Under the pieces are notes generated by a model. That model saw only the letters and a program-made list of their open reading frames with translations. It was not told the DNA's origin and did not search any database. DNA of 34,022 nt from NCBI GenBank assembly GCA_013138595.1, contig WTCM01000143.1:1-34022 (forward strand), written 5' to 3'. The DNA comes from Methyloprofundus sp. GTDB lineage: Bacteria; Pseudomonadota; Gammaproteobacteria; Methylococcales; Methylomonadaceae. Made by a program: the position numbers and the translations under genes. Of this stretch, positions 17,678 to 26,448 are shown in pieces. Position 1 is the first letter of the stretch; each line of letters opens with the position of its first letter.

Positions 17678-18346
17678 TTAACTACGAACACTAATTTTTA
17701 AAGCTGCCGAAATGGCAAAGGGGGCAAGCATTAAGCTTAAGACTAAAATAGCGGCTAATAAGGCTAAATACCCTTGAATTCCTAAGCCCATTGCCCCTGC
17801 TTGAACAGTACCAGCACCGAATATTAGCACAGGTATATATAGAGGGAGAACTAATAAAGAAATTAAAACGCCGCCTTTTCTTAAAGCCACGGTTAATGCG
17901 GCTCCAATTGCCCCCATTAAGCTTAAGGTAGGCGTACCTAATAACAGACTCACCACCAATGAAAAGTAACCTTGTTCTGGTAAAAAGAACATCATTGCTA
18001 CTAAAGGCGAAATAATCGCTAAGCAAAAACCACTCACCAGCCAATGTGTGAGCACTTTCGCTAAAACGACTAAGTATAAGGACTCTGAACTCACCAGCAT
18101 TTGTTCTAAAGAGCCATCTTCATAATCAGTACGGAAAATGCCATCGACCGATAATAAACAGGCTAGCAGTGCAGCGACCCAAATAACACCAGGAGCCACT
18201 TCTGATAAAAATGTGGGGTCAGGGCTGACACCTAATGGAAATAATACCGCTACCATTAAAAAAAAGGCTAAGGGGTTAATAATATCGTTACGATGACGAA
18301 ACACTAATAATAAATCACGCTTTAGCGCACTCATAAAGAAATTCAT
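17678..18346 (-). CDS. ccmB: Heme exporter membrane protein CcmB
   Basis: Membrane subunit of the CcmAB ABC complex that drives release of holo-CcmE from CcmC. It has 222 aa, an N-terminal basic segment KRDLLLVFRHRNDIINPLAFF, six helices, and the family block RTDYEDGSLEQMLVS near 67-81. The start overlaps the ccmA stop by 4 bp (ATGA). Confidence 0.95.
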   Translation of the reverse strand: MNFFMSALKRDLLLVFRHRNDIINPLAFFLMVAVLFPLGVSPDPTFLSEVAPGVIWVAALLACLLSVDGIFRTDYEDGSLEQMLVSSESLYLVVLAKVLTHWLVSGFCLAIISPLVAMMFFLPEQGYFSLVVSLLLGTPTLSLMGAIGAALTVALRKGGVLISLLVLPLYIPVLIFGAGTVQAGAMGLGIQGYLALLAAILVLSLMLAPFAISAALKISVRS

Positions 18347-18972
18347 CGTATCGCCACCTCATCCAAATTAACGGGGCGTATCGTTTTATTAGGAATGCTT
18401 AAATCATGGTGCGTAGTCAAAATAACCGAGCCACCTGCATGAACATGTGCCGCAATCAAAGCTTCTTTTTCACTCACGCCTTTTTTATCCAAAGCAGTGA
18501 AAGGCTCATCTAAAATCCATAAGGGTGCATTACTCAAATATAAACGCGCCAAACCGACACGGCGTTGCTGCCCAGCCGAAAGACTGTGACAAGGTACATC
18601 TTCAAAGCCGTATAAACCCACTTGTTTTAAGGCTTGCATAATTGTACATTTATTAAGGCTTTTATCGAGTTGGCTCATCCATTGCAAATTTTCTTCTGGC
18701 GTTAAACTTGCCTTAACCCCCGCTAAATGCCCCACGTATAGCATGGATTGATAATAATCATCACGGACTTCTTCTAAAGCTTGTCCTTTCCACAACAGGT
18801 CACCCGTATAGGCATCTGATAAACCACATAAAATACGTAATAAGGTGGTTTTACCGCTACCATTTTGACCAATAATTTGTACCACCTCGGCGGTATCAAT
18901 TTTTAATGCAAAGCTGGAGAATAAAACCCGTTCATCACGTTCGCAAAATAAATTTTTGACTTCTAGTGTCAT
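18343..18972 (-). CDS. ccmA: Heme exporter ATP-binding protein CcmA
   Basis: ABC ATPase that powers holo-CcmE release. A frame opens at TTG 18984, but the family normally begins M-x-L-E-V-x-N-L, which corresponds to ATG 18972 and gives 209 aa. Walker A is GQNGSGKT (35-42), the signature LSAGQQRRVGLARL, Walker B LWILDEPFTALD, and the switch histidine TTHHDL. The nearest ribosome-binding site (AAGGAA) is rather distant from this ATG, so the start is not certain. It is the first gene of the ccm operon; the promoter should lie in the 165-bp gap upstream, where I see no convincing -35/-10 pair. Confidence 0.94.
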   Translation of the reverse strand: MTLEVKNLFCERDERVLFSSFALKIDTAEVVQIIGQNGSGKTTLLRILCGLSDAYTGDLLWKGQALEEVRDDYYQSMLYVGHLAGVKASLTPEENLQWMSQLDKSLNKCTIMQALKQVGLYGFEDVPCHSLSAGQQRRVGLARLYLSNAPLWILDEPFTALDKKGVSEKEALIAAHVHAGGSVILTTHHDLSIPNKTIRPVNLDEVAIR

Positions 18973-19110
18973 AAAATATAACAAATTCCTTGTTTAAAGT
19001 GGCTAGTAATTTACTTTAAATACTTTTCTAGGGGCAACGAAAAAGGTGGGGGATCATCCAAGTTGACGATATTTATTTAATACCAGAGTAAAGTAAAGCT
19101 ATATCCCGAT

Positions 19111-19132
19111 AAAGCGGGCTAAAGCCCGCTTT
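19111..19132. terminator. Hairpin downstream of manC
   Basis: A perfect 10-bp stem (aaagcgggct / agcccgcttt) with an aa loop, 6 bp past the manC stop in its direction of transcription. No proper T-run follows on either strand, so it may be a weak or factor-dependent terminator or a dispersed repeat. A related aagcgggct string occurs near 32770. Confidence 0.4.
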
Positions 19133-19137
19133 ACATC

Positions 19138-20538
19138 TTAAGCCCTACCGTATTTATCCTCATAGCGAACAATATCATCTTCGCCTAAGTAACTACCTGA
19201 TTGCACTTCCACCATTTCCAATGGAATCACCCCAGGGTTTTCTAAACAATGGATAACACCTAAAGGAATATAAGTCGATTCATTTTCTGATAGCAAAATG
19301 GTTTCTTCACCTTTGGTTACTAAGGCTGTACCTTTTACCACCACCCAATGCTCTGCACGGTGATGATGTTTTTGTACTGACAGTTTTGCACCAGGTTTAA
19401 CCACGATACGCTTAGTTTTATGTAGTTCACCAATATCTACCGAATCATAATGCCCCCAAGGTCGGTAAACCTTACGATGCTGCGTTGCTTCTGCGCGTTT
19501 ATCTCGCTTTAATTGTTCAACAATTTTCTTAACATCTTGCACTTTATCAATCGGGGCAACCATTACCGCATCATCAGTTTCCACAACAACCATATCTTTC
19601 AAGCCAATCACGGCAACCAATTTATTCGCAGAATGAATATAAGAATTCTGCGTATCTAATGCTAAAACATCCCCTGTTAAGGCATTGCCTAAAGCATCCT
19701 TATCGGTGACTTCCCATAGTGCTGACCATGAGCCAACATCACTCCATTTTGCATCTAAAGGAATCACTACTGCTTTATCGGTTTTTTCCATCACCACATA
19801 ATCAATAGAATCTGATGGGCATTGGCTGAAAATGTCTTCAGCGATACGTACAAAATCAGTATCCGTTTCTGCGTGTTCGTAAGCTTGTTTACAGATGGTC
19901 AGCATACCGGGTGCAAACTTCTCTAATTCTTCTAAATAACGTGAAGCTTTAAAAGCAAACATGCCGCTATTCCAGTAAAACTCACCACTGTCCACATAGC
20001 CTTGCGCGGTCACAGCATCTGGTTTTTCTACAAACTCGGCAACTTTATAAGCTTCACCAACGCCCTCCACAGACCGTTTAATATAACCATAACCTGTTTC
20101 AGGCGCTGTAGGCACAATACCAAACGTCACTAAAAAGTCATCTTCTGCGAGTTGATTTGCTTGCATCACTGCTTGCTGAAAAGCCGCTACATCTTCAATC
20201 ACATGATCTGCAGATAAAATTAACAATACATCATTAGGGTTCTTTGCAGCTAAAGCAGCTAAGGCAACGGCAGGCGCTGTATTTTTGCCAACTGGCTCCA
20301 ATATAATTGAATCTGCTTGTATATTAATAGCACGTAACTGCTCGGCCATCACAAAGCGGTGCGCTTCATTACAAACCGCAATCGGTGCTTGCAATTGCTC
20401 TAGCCCTTCTAAACGTAATACCGTTTCTTGTACCATCGTGGCATCAGATACTAGAGGTAAAAACTGTTTTGGATAAGCACCTCGTGATAAAGGCCATAAG
20501 CGAGTTCCTGAGCCGCCAGAGAGAATTACAGGTATCAT
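19138..20538 (-). CDS. manC: Mannose-1-phosphate guanylyltransferase / mannose-6-phosphate isomerase
   Basis: A bifunctional enzyme of GDP-mannose synthesis for surface polysaccharide. The 466-aa length is standard. The N-terminal nucleotidyltransferase has LSGGSGTRLWPLSRGAYPKQ in two parts, LSADHVI, and FVEKPD. The C-terminal cupin-type isomerase part has RPWGHYDSVD, the metal-binding histidines in QKHHHRAEHWVV, and YIPLGVIHCLENPG. AAGGA precedes the ATG, and a dyad gttcatt-tt-aatgaac (20550-20565) lies in the leader. It starts 93 bp after prsR, in the same direction. This fits an exopolysaccharide pathway under the control of the neighbouring PrsK/PrsR pair. Confidence 0.96.
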   Translation of the reverse strand: MIPVILSGGSGTRLWPLSRGAYPKQFLPLVSDATMVQETVLRLEGLEQLQAPIAVCNEAHRFVMAEQLRAINIQADSIILEPVGKNTAPAVALAALAAKNPNDVLLILSADHVIEDVAAFQQAVMQANQLAEDDFLVTFGIVPTAPETGYGYIKRSVEGVGEAYKVAEFVEKPDAVTAQGYVDSGEFYWNSGMFAFKASRYLEELEKFAPGMLTICKQAYEHAETDTDFVRIAEDIFSQCPSDSIDYVVMEKTDKAVVIPLDAKWSDVGSWSALWEVTDKDALGNALTGDVLALDTQNSYIHSANKLVAVIGLKDMVVVETDDAVMVAPIDKVQDVKKIVEQLKRDKRAEATQHRKVYRPWGHYDSVDIGELHKTKRIVVKPGAKLSVQKHHHRAEHWVVVKGTALVTKGEETILLSENESTYIPLGVIHCLENPGVIPLEMVEVQSGSYLGEDDIVRYEDKYGRA

Positions 20539-20549
20539 ATTGTTCCTTG

Positions 20550-20565
20550 GTTCATTTTAATGAAC
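20550..20565. promoter_or_regulatory. Dyad in the manC leader
   Basis: Arms gttcatt and aatgaac with a 2-nt spacer lie 12-27 bp upstream of the manC ATG, overlapping the approach to its ribosome-binding site. It could be an operator or a small mRNA hairpin. Nothing identifies the binding factor. Confidence 0.3.
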
Positions 20566-20631
20566 AGAGTAGTTTACAAAACATTTCTTAAAAAGTAAAA
20601 AAACAGACCGGCAAAATGAAAACTTATTCAC

Positions 20632-21996
20632 TTAAACCTCAATACTATACTTGCTCAATAAAGCATATAAGGTCGGTCGTGCCACTCCTAATAACTTAGC
20701 CGCACTAGAAATATTATCAGCATGCGCTAAAGCACGTTTAATCGCGGTGGTTTCAGCCTGTTCGCGCACTTGTTTTAAATTCAGCGGTAAAGCGTTAAGC
20801 TCCTCATCATTACTCACACTTTCCAACTCTAATGATAAGTCATTGGCATCAATATAAACGCCCTCAGCCATCACCACGGCACGCTTTATTTTATTTTCTA
20901 ACTGACGAATATTGCCTGGCCAAGCATATGTCTCTATCGCCTTAACAGCCTCACTGGTAAAGCCCTTGATACTCAATTTCTCTTGAATAGCAATACGCTG
21001 TAATATGGCTTTTGCAATCACAATAGCATCGCCTTCTCGTTCTCTTAAAGGCGGAATATTAATCACCATTTCACTAATTCGATAATATAGGTCCTCCCTA
21101 AATTCACCTGCCTCAATTAAGCTTTGTATTTTTTGATGAGTCGCACAAACAATACGTACATCCACAGGAATTTCACCTCGCCCACCTAAACGCTCAATCA
21201 CACGCTCCTGAATAAAACGTAACAGCTTTGCCTGTAGAGAAAAAGGTAAATCACCAATTTCATCTAAGAAAAAAGTACCTCCATTCGCATATTCTATCTT
21301 GCCTATTGTCTGCTTAGTCGCTCCCGTAAAAGCGCCTTTTTCATAGCCAAACAATTCGCTTTCTAATAAATTCTCAGGAATCGCTGCACAATTAATAGCC
21401 ACGAAAGGCTTATCAGCACGTGGGCTCAATTCATGAATGGCACGTGCTAGTACCTCTTTACCTGTACCACTTTCTCCCAATAGTAAGGTAGTAATCGAGC
21501 TAGGGGCAATTTTTTCTATCGTCCTTGATAATTTTTGCATTTTTTCACAACTAATAATCAATCCTGATAAAGGCTCATTCGCTTGACTTTGTAACTTGAT
21601 ATTATCTTGCTCTAAAGCGGTTAACTGAAATGCCCTTGCCACAATTAAGTTCAACACATCAATATCCACAGGCTTTTGATAAAAATCATAAGCCCCCATA
21701 GCGACCGCTTTTACTGCATTATCTCTATCATCATTCCCTGTGACGACAATCACTTTCGTTTTAGGTGCTAGCTGTAAAATTTCTGCTAATGTCGCAAAAC
21801 CTTCACTTGCATTAGTCGGATCTGGAGGTAAACCCAAATCCAATGTCACAACAGAGGGAGAAAATCGCCTTAAAGCATCAATTGCCGACTTTCTATCACC
21901 CACGATCACTACTTTATAATCAGCAAAGCTCCACTTAAACTGCTTTTGTAAGCCTAAATCATCCTCAACAATCAATAAAACTTTTTTATCATCCAT
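20632..21996 (-). CDS. prsR: PEP-CTERM-system response regulator PrsR (sigma54 activator)
   Basis: An NtrC-type response regulator, 454 aa. The receiver domain (1-120) has the acidic pocket EDD (11-13), phosphoacceptor D53 in TLDLGLPPDP and K108 in YQKP. The AAA+ domain has Walker A GESGTGKE (174-181), the sigma54-contacting GAFTGA (221-226), and FLDEIGDLP. A Fis-type helix-turn-helix ends the protein (NISSAAKLLGVARPTLYALL). The TLDLGLPPDP receiver and the adjacent PrsK-type kinase place it in the PrsR branch, which activates genes for exosortase/PEP-CTERM cell-surface systems. It starts 9 bp after prsK. I found no strong -24/-12 sigma54 promoter in the window. Confidence 0.92.
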   Translation of the reverse strand: MDDKKVLLIVEDDLGLQKQFKWSFADYKVVIVGDRKSAIDALRRFSPSVVTLDLGLPPDPTNASEGFATLAEILQLAPKTKVIVVTGNDDRDNAVKAVAMGAYDFYQKPVDIDVLNLIVARAFQLTALEQDNIKLQSQANEPLSGLIISCEKMQKLSRTIEKIAPSSITTLLLGESGTGKEVLARAIHELSPRADKPFVAINCAAIPENLLESELFGYEKGAFTGATKQTIGKIEYANGGTFFLDEIGDLPFSLQAKLLRFIQERVIERLGGRGEIPVDVRIVCATHQKIQSLIEAGEFREDLYYRISEMVINIPPLREREGDAIVIAKAILQRIAIQEKLSIKGFTSEAVKAIETYAWPGNIRQLENKIKRAVVMAEGVYIDANDLSLELESVSNDEELNALPLNLKQVREQAETTAIKRALAHADNISSAAKLLGVARPTLYALLSKYSIEV

Positions 21997-22005
21997 TCAT
22001 TTTCT

Positions 22006-24099
22006 CTAAATAAGTATTTGCTTATTAATGTTACCTTGAGTATCACAGCTTATCAACGGGTATTTAAGACTAAAGACCGTTCCTACACCTAATTCACTTT
22101 CAACAGCAATCATTCCACTTTCGTTTAAGATATACTCTCGCACTTCATACACCCCTATCCCCATACCTGCATTACCTTTTGTGGTATCAAAAGGTCTGAA
22201 CAAACGTTCGCTAATAAATTTCTGATCCATCCCAACGCCTGTATCAATAATATCTATCAATGCATAGCCAGCCTCTATCGCAACATGAATTTTAACTATT
22301 CCGTCGTCTGCAGTTGCATCTTGAGCATTCTGAACTAAATGCCCTAGTATGGCTATAAAGCGTTGCTGATCGGCTCGTATCAAGCATTCAGATAAGCGGC
22401 AATCAACACTTAGCTTTGGCAAATTGCCTGCTTGCTGTAAAACAATATCGGCTAATACATCAGGGATATTAAGCGTAATTTTCTGTTGTTCCTTGACCTG
22501 CCCTTTTTTAAGCTGTGCTAATAAGTACTCCATTTTATTCACCACATTTTCCAAGGTATCAATCGCATCATCAATAAATTCAGGGTTATGTCGATGCTGC
22601 TCTGCATTGCGTACAATCATCGAAACCTGTGCCACTAAATTTTTTAAATCATGTACCAAAAAAGCCGAAAAACGACTATAAGCTTCAAACTGTCTCGCTC
22701 GCGACAAATCATCTGATACTTTACTTAAAGCTAGCGCATTAGCAAGCTGCAAGCCTACTGTTTTAAGTAAATCATGGTCTTCGTGATTAATCTGACGCTT
22801 AACCAGTGGGTTACTTAACACCACAAAGGCAAGCATTTTATTTTTTTGAAATAAAGGAATAATCATCCAAATATTTTTCTTACCCAACCACGCGGATAAA
22901 TCAACGTCATCATATATTTCAGGGGTATTTTCAAATTCACAAAAATCAATCACCCACTGCTTTTCATTTAAAAATTGTATAAAAGCATCATTCGACTGAA
23001 AAATAGTATCAACAGAAAAACCTAAATGCTGTTCATCGGCAAAATAAAACTGACCTGTGTCATTCACTAACCAAAGCCCCCCTCCCCTACTTCCTGCTAA
23101 GTTAGCAAGTGTTTTAATGACAAACTGAGTGAGTTCATCCCATGAATCTAAACTGGCAATCTCACGGCTTAATTTAATCCACTCTTCGCGGTAATCATAA
23201 TTATGCTGAAAGAAATGCGTATTAAAATACACTTTAAGATAAGCACGAATTTTCCCAGTTGTAAACACAACAACCACTAATAAAACAGCGAGAAAAATAA
23301 AGAAGGTCTGAATAATATCGCTCCAGACTCCCCCAAAATCTTTAATATAAAATCCCGCTAAAGACATCAAGATCATATACAAACCTGTACCAAAAAGTAC
23401 CGTGGTATGCATCACAACGGTATGAGAAATAGTCACTTGTTGTTCTGAGTCTTGCAAGCGCGTAAACGAGATCGCTAATAATGGTACGCATAATGCGTTA
23501 ATTAAACCCCTAGAATTCCACAAAACAAAATCTAAGCGCTCAAATAAGATAGATTTACTAAACACAATAAAATCAAAGGAAAAAATAGCGGCTAGCCCTA
23601 GACATAAATATTTAATCGCCCAGCGCTGATCCTTATTCACACTACGATAGAGCTGCTCCACCAAAATTAAACCAATAATCGAAAAACTTAAATGCGTAAA
23701 TAAACGTATATCACTCATATAAAGCTTGGTTATATCTAACAGGTCAACCGATAACTCAACAGCACCACTAAAGAGAACCCAAGCGATTAAAAACAGCGTA
23801 TAGCGTGATCTAATTAAAAAATCAAAATTCCCCTGAAACAGCTGTCTGGAAATCAAAGTGCCTAAGAAAAAGAACCAAACCGCATTACGTAAGGTTTCAA
23901 ATATAAAAACATCGGCAATATAAACAGTAGCATGGGTTATCGCATAAACAACCGCCCCCATCCAGACAATACTTGCTACGATAGCTAAGATAAATTGCGG
24001 TACAAAGGCATTTTTCTTAAAGCGAAAAATAGCCCAAGGAAGTAATACCAAAAAAACTAATAAGCCGATTGAATAACTGTAAAGCGCAAATATTTCCAT
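22006..24099 (-). CDS. prsK: PEP-CTERM-system sensor histidine kinase PrsK
   Basis: A 697-aa membrane sensor kinase. Residues 1-285 contain about eight or nine membrane helices, the typical PrsK sensory part. A GAF-like domain follows (about 320-460). The phosphoacceptor is H483 in AFLVHDLKNLVAQ, and the ATPase domain shows LVQNAQDAT, DIIDTGVGMD, FRPFDTTKGNAGMGIGVYEV. The HDLKN form of the H-box is characteristic of this branch. It starts 15 bp after the MotB-like gene and ends 9 bp before prsR. This packing suggests the kinase is transcribed with the upstream motor-like genes. The signal it senses is unknown. Confidence 0.92.
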   Translation of the reverse strand: MEIFALYSYSIGLLVFLVLLPWAIFRFKKNAFVPQFILAIVASIVWMGAVVYAITHATVYIADVFIFETLRNAVWFFFLGTLISRQLFQGNFDFLIRSRYTLFLIAWVLFSGAVELSVDLLDITKLYMSDIRLFTHLSFSIIGLILVEQLYRSVNKDQRWAIKYLCLGLAAIFSFDFIVFSKSILFERLDFVLWNSRGLINALCVPLLAISFTRLQDSEQQVTISHTVVMHTTVLFGTGLYMILMSLAGFYIKDFGGVWSDIIQTFFIFLAVLLVVVVFTTGKIRAYLKVYFNTHFFQHNYDYREEWIKLSREIASLDSWDELTQFVIKTLANLAGSRGGGLWLVNDTGQFYFADEQHLGFSVDTIFQSNDAFIQFLNEKQWVIDFCEFENTPEIYDDVDLSAWLGKKNIWMIIPLFQKNKMLAFVVLSNPLVKRQINHEDHDLLKTVGLQLANALALSKVSDDLSRARQFEAYSRFSAFLVHDLKNLVAQVSMIVRNAEQHRHNPEFIDDAIDTLENVVNKMEYLLAQLKKGQVKEQQKITLNIPDVLADIVLQQAGNLPKLSVDCRLSECLIRADQQRFIAILGHLVQNAQDATADDGIVKIHVAIEAGYALIDIIDTGVGMDQKFISERLFRPFDTTKGNAGMGIGVYEVREYILNESGMIAVESELGVGTVFSLKYPLISCDTQGNINKQILI

Positions 24100-24114
24100 A
24101 AATCTATCACATAA

Positions 24115-24984
24115 TTAACGTTGCAAATACTTATAAAAATAAGCTTCTATGGCCAGCATTTGACGTTTAAAAGCGGCTTTTGAAGTATAAGGGTCATCTT
24201 TAATACGTACAAAATGTCGACATTCATGCGCCACACTCCATGCATAGATAGTCTTTACATAGTCGGCAAATTGTTGCTGAGTCAATACTTTCCCAGCCAG
24301 TTGTTGCGCGTTGGGAATCTGTAATACCTCCTGAGCGCGATGCTCAGGCCAAGCGGCGACAATTTTAATACTGCGCTCATACAAGGTCATATTATATAAA
24401 TACTCAATATCCCCTGTTGTTGGATTAGCCCAACAAGGTGCATGATCTAGCCCATTCCCCTGTAATTTATTCTGCAAATAAGCCACCTGCCCTTTTAACA
24501 ATTGCTCTGCTTGCTGAGTTTGTTCGACTTGTTGTAATAACTGCTGAAGCTGTAAGGCGGGTTGCTGTGCTTTGATTCCTGCTGCTTGTAAGGCTGCTAT
24601 TAATTGTTTATACACCTTTAAAGCATTTAATTCTGCCTGTAACTGTGCATTTTCCTGCTGTAAATGATCGCTGACTTGCGCGTTTTGTAACTTGGAGAAG
24701 AGTTCATCTAATTGCTGCCCGCTAGGCTTCGTTGCAAACCCTCCTGCTTGCATCATTCGACTTTCCAGTAATTGCAAACGCTTAAAACTCACATCAGAAT
24801 CACGTTTAAGCTGCTGCATTTCTGCCTGTAAACTTTGCTTTTCTTGTGCTTCTTGCGCTAATTCTTGTTGTGTTTTTTGTAACACCGAAGCGCTAATAAT
24901 CATCAGTAAGAAAAACATAATAAAACTGAGTTCACTTAAAGTGATGCTTAATAAAAAAGAGCGCCGCCCCTCAGTAGAAGCCAC
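24115..24984 (-). CDS. MotB/ZorB-like stator protein with a novel C-terminal domain
   Basis: Function unknown. The 289-aa protein has one N-terminal membrane helix (about 11-35) with an acidic residue, E18, at its start: SITLSELSFIMFFLLMIIS. The layout resembles the helix of MotB, ZorB, TolR and ExbD, where an Asp at that place carries the ion. A long Gln/Leu-rich coiled coil follows (about 36-180). The last 100 residues form a distinct domain (CWANPTTGDIEYLYNMTLYE, HECRHFVRIKDD, FKRQMLAIEAYFYKYL) with no OmpA-type peptidoglycan-binding motif that I can see. The gene begins 3 bp after the MotA-like gene, so the two probably form one channel complex. The assignment rests on topology and context, not on a recognised family. 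Confidence 0.7.
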   Translation of the reverse strand: MASTEGRRSFLLSITLSELSFIMFFLLMIISASVLQKTQQELAQEAQEKQSLQAEMQQLKRDSDVSFKRLQLLESRMMQAGGFATKPSGQQLDELFSKLQNAQVSDHLQQENAQLQAELNALKVYKQLIAALQAAGIKAQQPALQLQQLLQQVEQTQQAEQLLKGQVAYLQNKLQGNGLDHAPCWANPTTGDIEYLYNMTLYERSIKIVAAWPEHRAQEVLQIPNAQQLAGKVLTQQQFADYVKTIYAWSVAHECRHFVRIKDDPYTSKAAFKRQMLAIEAYFYKYLQR

Positions 24985-24987
24985 GAC

Positions 24988-26442
24988 TTAAATTTGTCCC
25001 TTTTGAGTGGTGTTTGCCTTAAGGGTATCTTGCTGTATTTTGGCAAGATACTGTCGTGACTCGCGTAAAATACCCGCCATTTCATGTTGGTGCAGCTTTG
25101 CAAGGTCAATATCCACTTGCGCAACGCCACCGACACTAGTCATTAACTGAGTATGCTCTTCCATCATATTGTTAAAGGCTTCAAGGCGTTTAAAAGTCGA
25201 TGTCACATACATACCAAAGTCGGAAATTTGCTGCACGGTTTCGCGCGTCTTACTTAAAGCAAGTGCAATTTCCTGTAAATCATCACCAATCCTCACACCT
25301 GATTCGGTATTATTACCTATCGCATGAAAAGTAGTATTAAACTGCTGTGCGGCTTGTTGTATATTGTCCGATAAACGCTGCACATCATCAGGCAAAGAAA
25401 GCATCGCCGTGCCCATTTTGCTATAGTTTTGCATCGCTAAAGCAGATTGTGCGACTTGTTTTTCTAGGCTTGCTGAAATTGTTTTGGTATTGTCCGCTAA
25501 CGCAGCAACGCCTTGAACCACTTGTACAAAATCTTCATTCACTTTGGTATTTGCATATAATTTGTCATTAAACACACTGATAGATTGCACTAAAATATCG
25601 ACTTCAGCGACCGAACGCTCCAGGCTGCTAATAATGCTTTGCGTATGCTGTGCTATATCACTTTGCCCCGTGTTCAGCCCTTGCAATAGCTGCTGCGTTT
25701 TATCTAAACGTTCAACCAGTCTATCTAAAGGGATATCCAATTTATCCACAAATATGTCTTCAAGTATTTGCGTATTTTGCAGATTTTCTGCAAAACTATC
25801 AGCCGCGCGGATGATTGCTTGATGGCTGCTATGCGTATTTTTCAATAAGGCTTCAGCACTTGCCGCTGCATATTCATCAATCATCGCCAAACTTTGCTGC
25901 ATCCCTATCGCCGCATTATCAACCGATTGTTTAATCGCTATTTGAGTTTCTTCATGGGACACATCCAGTTGCATAGAAATCAACTTAGCTTTTCTAATCA
26001 TTTCATTCGCGGCATGTTCCACTTCTGTCATCATCTGCCGCTCAATGGTATTTAAATCAATTTGAAAATTATTGATAAAAATACGCACTGACAAGCCAAA
26101 GATAGTCGTGATCAAGGCTAAACTGAAATTTGCGGTTAATACGCCCGCATCCAAGTTATCACTTTGATAAAAATACAGTGAGACCACTAAGGCAACCAGC
26201 GTGAGTAAAAAGCCCAGATAATACACACTGTCTGCAAACTGCTCTAAAAAAACCGTCTCTTCACTATGCACATAGCCCAGCCACGTATAAATAATCATAC
26301 ACAGTAGCGGTAAGAGCACCGCGAGCAATGGCAGTTTAAAATACTGAGGTAAACAAACGCTTAAGACACCGCAGATTAAGGCGATAATAAACATTTTGCG
26401 TACATCAAGGATTAAACTTTGTTGTAATGATTGCTCACTCAT
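24988..26442 (-). CDS. MotA/ExbB/ZorA-like proton-channel protein with a long coiled-coil tail
   Basis: A 484-aa membrane protein. Two helices lie at about 17-56 and two at about 74-124. The second pair, SVYYLGFLLTLVALVVSL and NFSLALITTIFGLSVRIF, follows the pattern of TM3 and TM4 in MotA/TolQ/ExbB proteins (LGxLGT...G and ALxTTxxGL). Residues 125-484 form a long, mostly helical cytoplasmic-type tail rich in heptads (repeated ...QQAAQQF..., ...LEKQVAQSA...), reminiscent of the tail of ZorA from the Zorya defence system. The next gene is a MotB-like partner 3 bp on. No ZorC, ZorD or ZorE gene is near. Probable role: the ring subunit of an ion-driven motor or force-transducing complex; the cargo is unknown. 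Confidence 0.72.
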   Translation of the reverse strand: MSEQSLQQSLILDVRKMFIIALICGVLSVCLPQYFKLPLLAVLLPLLCMIIYTWLGYVHSEETVFLEQFADSVYYLGFLLTLVALVVSLYFYQSDNLDAGVLTANFSLALITTIFGLSVRIFINNFQIDLNTIERQMMTEVEHAANEMIRKAKLISMQLDVSHEETQIAIKQSVDNAAIGMQQSLAMIDEYAAASAEALLKNTHSSHQAIIRAADSFAENLQNTQILEDIFVDKLDIPLDRLVERLDKTQQLLQGLNTGQSDIAQHTQSIISSLERSVAEVDILVQSISVFNDKLYANTKVNEDFVQVVQGVAALADNTKTISASLEKQVAQSALAMQNYSKMGTAMLSLPDDVQRLSDNIQQAAQQFNTTFHAIGNNTESGVRIGDDLQEIALALSKTRETVQQISDFGMYVTSTFKRLEAFNNMMEEHTQLMTSVGGVAQVDIDLAKLHQHEMAGILRESRQYLAKIQQDTLKANTTQKGQI

Positions 26443-26448
26443 CGCTGC

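Noticed and set aside
20539-20631. Sigma54 (-24/-12) promoter for manC, expected from PrsR
   Set aside because: No TGGCAC-N5-TTGC-like pair is present in this gap on the coding strand, nor did I find a convincing one in other intergenic stretches.
24115-26442. Zorya defence system (ZorA/ZorB)
   Set aside because: The pair resembles ZorA/ZorB in layout, but no ZorC, ZorD or ZorE gene is adjacent, the B partner lacks an OmpA-type domain, and VWA and four-helix proteins take their place.
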